Of a DNA stretch of 37,223 bases, positions 33,339 to 37,223 are shown piece after piece. Location: contig NASX01000037.1 of NCBI GenBank assembly GCA_002085155.1, positions 10,939 through 48,161 on the forward strand, read 5' to 3'. Origin of the DNA: Sorangiineae bacterium NIC37A_2 (GTDB lineage: Bacteria; Myxococcota_A; Polyangia; Polyangiales; Polyangiaceae). The notes beneath the pieces are model-generated. The model was not told where the DNA came from. It ran no database searches and saw nothing but the letters and a program-made list of their open reading frames with translations. The number at the start of each line of letters is the position of its first letter. The stretch's first letter is position 1. Made by a program: the position numbers and the translations under genes.

Positions 33339-33499
33339 TCATCGCGGCGTCGGCGCCACCGCCTTCCGTCGCGAGAGCGGCGAGCTCGCCTGGGAACAGG
33401 CGCCGGGACTCGCGAGCGGCACGTCCGCCTGGCTGGAGCTCGGTGACTCCGTCGTCGTCAACAGCGCTTCAGGGACTCTCGCTTGCCTCGATGAGAAGA

Positions 33500-33518
33500 C
33501 CCCCCCCCCCCCCCCCCC
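33500..33518. repeat. homopolymer run of 19 C inside the beta-propeller gene
   Basis: Nineteen consecutive C sit between the codons for LACLDEKT and DLARRLEP. Changing the run to 17 or 20 would keep the incoming frame open into the outgoing one. It is the longest homopolymer in the window. Confidence 0.97.
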
Positions 33519-33748
33519 GATCTGGCCCGGCGGCTCGAGCCTGTGCTCGAAGGAGGCGCCCTGTTTGTGCCCCAGCACGACGTGCAGGTGCTCCGCCCGA
33601 AGACGGGCGAGATGATCGGACGAGTTCCTTGTGACTTGATCCCTGATCTCTTGCGCGTCGATCAGAACTGTAACGTCTTCATCGCAGAAGAGAGTGGCCA
33701 CCTCGCGGCCTACTCCTCGGCCCCCGCGCTGCGGCTCGTCCGCTGATT

Positions 33749-34201
33749 TCAAGGCGACAGAGCCGCTCCCTCGCGCGCGGCCTGTTGCCGCGCGGCGTGC
33801 CCGCGGATCAGCTGAACCAAGCGCACGATCGGCACGTTCTCCGGGCAGGCGGCCTCGGCGCGCTGGATCGCCTCGTCGGGGACCTCGACCAGCGTCGCTC
33901 GCACGGCCTCAGCGTCCACCAAAGAGCGAGTTCCGCCGAGCACCGTCGCCATCATGCCCCGATACCCGACTCGGCTTTGAGCGATCCTCTCCTGCTCCTC
34001 CCGATCACAGGCGCCGCAGGCCGTGCAGCGATAGCGCAGCGTGAGGATCTCGTGCTCTTCCGGGGACACGGGCAAGAGCCCCTCGCGCCCGTAGACGTTC
34101 ACGAACTCCGACAGCCGATCCCGCCCGAAGAAGAGCCGACGAAAGACGGTCAGGAGAAATGCTGTCCCGAGGAGCCAGAGAGCGAGAAGGCGAGCCTTCA
34201 T
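33749..34201 (-). CDS. small membrane-anchored protein with one predicted Fe-S site
   Basis: The protein has 150 residues. An N-terminal hydrophobic segment (LLALWLLGTAFLLTVF) anchors it. Cys59, Cys62 and Cys65 (CTACGAC) together with Cys119 in ACPENVPI form the pattern of one [4Fe-4S] cluster, as in the helical half of succinate dehydrogenase/GlpC-type ferredoxin domains. The second cluster of those proteins is absent. It probably carries electrons at the membrane; partner unknown. It lies 22 bases downstream of the amidotransferase gene on the same strand and ends 2 bases from the convergent beta-propeller stop. Confidence 0.75.
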   Translation of the reverse strand: MKARLLALWLLGTAFLLTVFRRLFFGRDRLSEFVNVYGREGLLPVSPEEHEILTLRYRCTACGACDREEQERIAQSRVGYRGMMATVLGGTRSLVDAEAVRATLVEVPDEAIQRAEAACPENVPIVRLVQLIRGHAARQQAAREGAALSP

Positions 34202-34223
34202 GAGCGGGCCTCAGGTCCTTCCC

Positions 34224-35096
34224 TCAAACCACCGAAAGGAGGGGCAAGCGCTCCGGGAGCGGCTTCGGCTTTTCGCGGAGGGATCCGGAGAAGACGCGCA
34301 TCCGCGAGTCGACGCCGAGCACCTCGTCCTCTTCGAGTGGCGACCACACGTTCTCCCCGGAGAGCTGCTCGCTCGAGATGATCAGATGGTTCACGAAGCC
34401 GGTGCTGGTGGGCGCCTCACATTCGGCCGAGAGACTCGCGCAACGTCCGCGATCAGCACAAAGCTTCTTGTACGTCGAATAATAGAGCCCCTTCCCTCCC
34501 TGGACCGCGGCGAGCGTCTGCCCGTCGGTGACCATGAACGTCAGAAGCGAGCGCGCCTCTCCCTCATCGCAGATCTCTCGAGCAATTTCGACGGTCTCGA
34601 CGAGGGCGCAGGTGACCTCTTCGATGGAAGCTTGTCGCGAGAGGGGCCCGAATTTCGAGAGCCGCGACAGGAATATAAAAAACAGCACCTCGCTGTCGGT
34701 GTCCCCGAGAATGAAGCGGGCGAGGGATGGCGTGACGGCGCTGCGAAGCTCCTCGCGCTTGGCAGCGAAATTCGGAATATCCCCATTGTGCGCGCCGACC
34801 CAGCGGCCATACTGAAACGGGTGGCAGTTCAGGACGCTGTTCGAGCCCTGCGTCGCTTGGCGGACGTGCGCAAGGACCGTATTCGAAGCCACGACGCCGC
34901 TCAGGCGATGAAAAAGGGCGTCACCGAGGGCCGTGAGCGGACTGCGCGTCACGTGAGGAGCGCCGTCGACGTAATAGGCCACGCCCCAGCCATCCGGATG
35001 CTTGTTACTTTGGATTCCCAGGGCGTTCTCGTAGGCGAGCAGAGAACGGTGGACCTGACTCGGAATCACGCTCCGGAAGCCAAAAAGCCGACACAC
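34224..35096 (-). CDS. class II glutamine amidotransferase (YafJ/EgtC-like)
   Basis: This is an N-terminal nucleophile amidohydrolase. The start GTG at 35096 gives Met-Cys2, the catalytic Cys being exposed after Met removal (MCRLFGFRS). Other active-site landmarks: HPDGWGVAYY, LAHVRQATQGS and GAHNGDI. At 290 residues it is a stand-alone glutaminase-like domain with no synthase domain. The family includes EgtC, which removes glutamate in ergothioneine synthesis, but no other egt genes are here, so substrate is unknown. It is in line with the Fe-S protein gene and divergent from the molybdoenzyme gene. Confidence 0.9.
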   Translation of the reverse strand: MCRLFGFRSVIPSQVHRSLLAYENALGIQSNKHPDGWGVAYYVDGAPHVTRSPLTALGDALFHRLSGVVASNTVLAHVRQATQGSNSVLNCHPFQYGRWVGAHNGDIPNFAAKREELRSAVTPSLARFILGDTDSEVLFFIFLSRLSKFGPLSRQASIEEVTCALVETVEIAREICDEGEARSLLTFMVTDGQTLAAVQGGKGLYYSTYKKLCADRGRCASLSAECEAPTSTGFVNHLIISSEQLSGENVWSPLEEDEVLGVDSRMRVFSGSLREKPKPLPERLPLLSVV

Positions 35097-35188
35097 GCCC
35101 TATATCTCCCATATTTGTCCCCCCCGTGAAAGGCTGCACCCTGGCCTTTTCGATGGGAAACTCCCGAGAGCCCGAGAGGATGTCCCCC

Positions 35189-35902
35189 ATGAACGAAAAA
35201 TCCCCCGCCGTTCGATCTCTTTTGGACCGACGCGAGTTCATCCGGAGCGCCGCCACCGGAGCGACCATCGCTGTGCTCGGCGGCGGCATCTATCGCTTCG
35301 CCGACGAGGTCCTGAATCAGGAAGCTCAAGCGGCCCCCCGAGCAGACGGACGTCCCCGGCTCCCTCCCGGCCAGCGCCTGCTCCAAGCGCTCAAGCCCAT
35401 GGGCGGCGAGCCCGGCCATCCATCCGTCTCCGCCTATCGCCTGAAGGTGCACGGCCTCGTCAAAGAACCCTTTGAGCTCGACTTCCGCACGCTGCTCGCG
35501 GCAGGCGCCGTCGACCTGGCCCTCGACGTCCATTGCGTGACGGGCTGGAGCGTTTTTGATGCACAGTTTCGCGGCGTGCGCATCGCAGATCTCGCCTCCC
35601 GTGCTCAGGTCCTGCCCACAGCGAAACACGTCATCTTGGAGGCGGCCCACGGCTACACGGCCAACGTCCCGCTCGACGTTGCTCTCGCTCCCCAGAACCT
35701 CGTCGCTTGGCAGCTCGGAGGGAAGCGACTGCCCGAGGCCCACGGCGCCCCGGTGCGCGCGGTCATCCCAGACCGTTACTTCTGGAAGAGCGCCAAATGG
35801 CTCACAGGCATTCGCTTCGTCGCCGTCGACGAGCCTGGCTATTGGGAGACGCGGGGGTACCATAATCGGGCCGATCCCTGGCGAGAAGAGCGCTACGGAT
35901 GA
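35189..35902 (+). CDS. Tat-exported sulfite-oxidase-like molybdopterin enzyme
   Basis: A sulfite oxidase/YedY-type molybdenum-cofactor domain. The Tat signal is DRREFIRSAATGATIAVLGGG, so it folds in the cytoplasm with cofactor and is exported. The Cys ligand of molybdenum lies in HCVTGWSVFD. The family ending GYWETRGYHNRADPW is intact. With about 237 residues it is a minimal single-domain form. ATG 35189 has GAGGA 9 bases upstream and is preferred over ATG 35180 and GTG 35126. The stop overlaps the start of the PepSY-type gene (ATGA at 35899-35902), so the two are translationally coupled. It may reduce or oxidise an S- or N-oxide; substrate unknown. Confidence 0.9.
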   Translation: MNEKSPAVRSLLDRREFIRSAATGATIAVLGGGIYRFADEVLNQEAQAAPRADGRPRLPPGQRLLQALKPMGGEPGHPSVSAYRLKVHGLVKEPFELDFRTLLAAGAVDLALDVHCVTGWSVFDAQFRGVRIADLASRAQVLPTAKHVILEAAHGYTANVPLDVALAPQNLVAWQLGGKRLPEAHGAPVRAVIPDRYFWKSAKWLTGIRFVAVDEPGYWETRGYHNRADPWREERYG

Positions 35903-36486
35903 ACCTCACTCCCAAGCTGCGCGGGCTCCACCGCGACGTTGGCTATCTATTAGTGGGCCTGACGTTCGTTTACGCCCTCAGCGGCCTCGCCGTAAATCAT
36001 ATCGCGGACTGGGATCCGAGCTTCGTCCAAACCGAAACGACCTACTCCCTGCCGCCCTCCGTCGAGAAGAACCCGATCGATCCAGCGGACGATACAAGGG
36101 CCCGAGCCCTCGCCGAGCACATCGCCCGCGAGCTCGAGCTCGGTCCCGTCAAAGAAGTCTACGCGAGCAGCCCGACAGAGCTCGATCTGACGCTCGAAAC
36201 AGGCCAGCTCACCGTCGATCTCGACCGGGGCGCCGCAGACTACTCCGGCCAGAGGCCTCGCCCCTTCCTTCGCCTCGCGAACTGGCTCCACACCAACCGA
36301 GGCAAAAAAGCCTGGACGGTCGTCGCGGACGCCTACGCCATCTTGCTCCTCGGCCTCGCCACAAGCGGGCTCTTCCTCGTGCGCGAGCGGGGTCTGTTTG
36401 GACGCAAGACGGTGCTCGTCGCGGTAGGCGTGCTCACGCCGATCCTCTACGTGGCGCTTTCCGGCGGACCAGCCGCACATCCCTGA
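35899..36486 (+). CDS. PepSY-type membrane protein, partner of the molybdoenzyme
   Basis: The protein has 195 residues with a first membrane helix (GYLLVGLTFVYALSGLAVNH), a periplasmic region of about 100, and two further helices (AYAILLLGLATSGLFLV and VLVAVGVLTPILYVAL). The HRDVGY...ALSGLAVNH and LHTNRGKKAW pattern matches PepSY-associated membrane proteins. The histidines near helices 1 and 2 could hold heme, but this is inference. Coupled to the molybdoenzyme by an ATGA overlap, it is a plausible membrane electron partner in place of the MsrQ-type cytochrome. Confidence 0.8.
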   Translation: MNLTPKLRGLHRDVGYLLVGLTFVYALSGLAVNHIADWDPSFVQTETTYSLPPSVEKNPIDPADDTRARALAEHIARELELGPVKEVYASSPTELDLTLETGQLTVDLDRGAADYSGQRPRPFLRLANWLHTNRGKKAWTVVADAYAILLLGLATSGLFLVRERGLFGRKTVLVAVGVLTPILYVALSGGPAAHP

Positions 36487-36521
36487 GCGGCGCGCTCTTG
36501 CCGCATAGAAAGCGGCCGCTC
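36485..36521 (+). terminator. hairpin after the PepSY-type gene
   Basis: GCCGC (36500-36504) and GCGGC (36512-36516) pair around ATAGAAA. Alternatively GAGCGGC (36485-36491) pairs with GCCGCTC (36515-36521). No T-tract. Probably the end of the molybdoenzyme operon. Confidence 0.4.
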
Positions 36522-36980
36522 TGAGCCCTGGGGCCGAAGCAAAGGTCACCTCTGTTTCGCGGCAAGAGCCAACTGGGGAGAGTCGCGCAAGAGCGTCGCC
36601 CATGTTTCGCTGAAAATGTCCAACGGAAGATTGGGTTACTGCAACGGCCGTCGTCCAATCATCCCGCCCCTTGAACCCCGAACAGCGAGGTGAAGGTGCG
36701 CTTCGTTCGCTTGGGCCACCCCGAGCCCCAGCGAGCGCCCCGCGTCGCGGATTTTTGGCTGTTTTTTGGCCCCGGTCCATCACCTCCGCCTGCGCCCAGC
36801 CGAGCCTTCACTGATTCGGAAGCTCATCCAAATCCTCACCCCGAATATCACAGCCACTTCACTCTTCTGGTCGCGCCATCATCTGCCATCAATTCACACA
36901 CGTGAAGCGCTTTCAGACATCTTCCCCCTTTCTTCTCACAACTCGAAAATGATACTGACCGGACGAACACCGAGATCCTC
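36522..36980. other. gene-free stretch
   Basis: No reading frame here shows conserved protein character; the short open frames are in a Pro/Ser/His-rich pattern with no family. The last 150 bases are richer in A and T than the surroundings and presumably hold the promoter of the gene at 36981, but I cannot point to a convincing -35/-10 pair. Confidence 0.4.
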
Positions 36981-37223
36981 ATGCGCCCTCTAAAACTTCG
37001 CTCTTAGCTACTACCCTCGTCGCTTTCCCTGGGGCCGCCTTTGCGCAAGGTTTTGAAGATGAGCCGCTGAGCGGCGAAACGGGCGCTGGCTTCCAGGCCG
37101 AAGCCGCCGACGAAGAGAGCGAAGCCGCCGACGCTTCCGCCAGTGCAGCGCCTGTTCCGGCGCACACCCCGCAGCCCGCACCGACGGCCACTCTCAACAC
37201 TCCTCCTCCGCCCACGCCGAGCG
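36981..37223 (+). CDS. N-terminus of an exported Ala/Pro-rich protein (partial, apparent frameshift)
   Basis: ATG 36981 begins MRPLKLRS and then meets TAG at 37005-37007. The next frame continues directly as LLATTLVAFPGAAFAQG, a typical signal-peptide core and AxA-type cleavage site, followed by an acidic, then Ala/Pro-rich stretch to the window end. Joining the two by a single-base insertion gives a normal signal peptide. So one base seems to be missing near 36990-37001. The mature part (FEDEPLSGETGAGF, then PTATLNTPPPPTPS) has no recognised family. Low-complexity starts like this are common in myxobacterial outer-membrane proteins. Confidence 0.55.

Larger units (their letters stand above)
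31492..33746 (+). pseudogene. PQQ-like beta-propeller protein gene with three frame breaks (whole locus)
   Basis: Three frames join into one protein of about 750 residues. Frame 1 from ATG 31492 gives MSLVQVVLRPNTVVRESG to LTLLAEL. A one-base loss at the G run 31643-31647 moves to the frame of 31755-33338. A further shift near 33313-33330 moves to ATAFRRESGELAWEQ ... LACLDEKT. The 19-C run 33500-33518 restores the second frame, giving DLARRLEPVLEGGALFVPQ to the stop at 33746. All pieces look like one conserved reading. Either a decayed gene or sequencing errors; no copy number or coverage can be judged here. Confidence 0.7.

Overview
The window is high-GC bacterial chromosome, most likely from a myxobacterium (Myxococcota, Polyangiales-like). 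Signs of this are lipoproteins with long Gly/Ser/Ala tethers after the lipobox, a membrane-linked Hanks-type Ser/Thr kinase, a regulatory PTS cluster built around rpoN, and an ImuA/ImuB/DnaE2 mutasome with LexA boxes resembling the Myxococcus type. I saw no tRNA, rRNA, CRISPR array, insertion sequence or prophage.

Region 1 (1-10.8 kb): damage-tolerance genes. dnaE2 (160-3360, minus) is separated from imuA-imuB (8326-10764, minus) by a hypothetical gene on the plus strand and by a minus-strand series of hybrid histidine kinase, DTW-domain tRNA modification enzyme and PlsC acyltransferase. Both dnaE2 and imuA have a CTG-N10-CAG LexA-like box directly before their start codons, so the split cassette is probably still co-regulated. 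Tight spacing suggests imuA-imuB-plsC-DTW-kinase could be read as one damage-inducible unit.

Region 2 (11-17.5 kb): envelope genes. A diheme c-type cytochrome lipoprotein is divergent from two paralogous lipoproteins of the PQQ-dependent soluble glucose/aldose sugar dehydrogenase family. This suggests an outer-surface or periplasmic oxidation module with its own electron acceptor. An orphan larE and a VWA-like lipoprotein with a degenerate MIDAS follow.

Region 3 (17.8-28.1 kb, all minus): rpsO-pnp, and a regulatory PTS cluster rpoN - hpf - ptsN - hprK - rapZ - HPr - EI, with start/stop overlaps or 4-5 base gaps from ptsN to EI. The 610-base gap between rpoN and hpf is unusual. It holds a degenerate GTGYGAAGGGG repeat array (possibly a small Cys/Gly-rich ORF) and a leader predicted to fold into a three-way junction plus two further hairpins ahead of hpf. 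rpsO has a strong sigma-70 promoter and a two-hairpin leader suggestive of S15 autoregulation.

Region 4 (28.2-37.2 kb): a transmembrane Ser/Thr kinase, a GT-C-like membrane protein, a broken PQQ-type beta-propeller gene, a small membrane Fe-S protein with a class II glutamine amidotransferase, a Tat-exported sulfite-oxidase-like molybdoenzyme coupled to a PepSY-type membrane protein, and the start of an exported Ala/Pro-rich protein cut by the window end.

A recurring oddity is frame disruption at homopolymers: 13 A in the second sugar dehydrogenase, 19 C plus two single-base shifts in the beta-propeller gene, and a one-base shift in the last signal peptide. These are either assembly errors or real variable tracts; sequence alone cannot decide.
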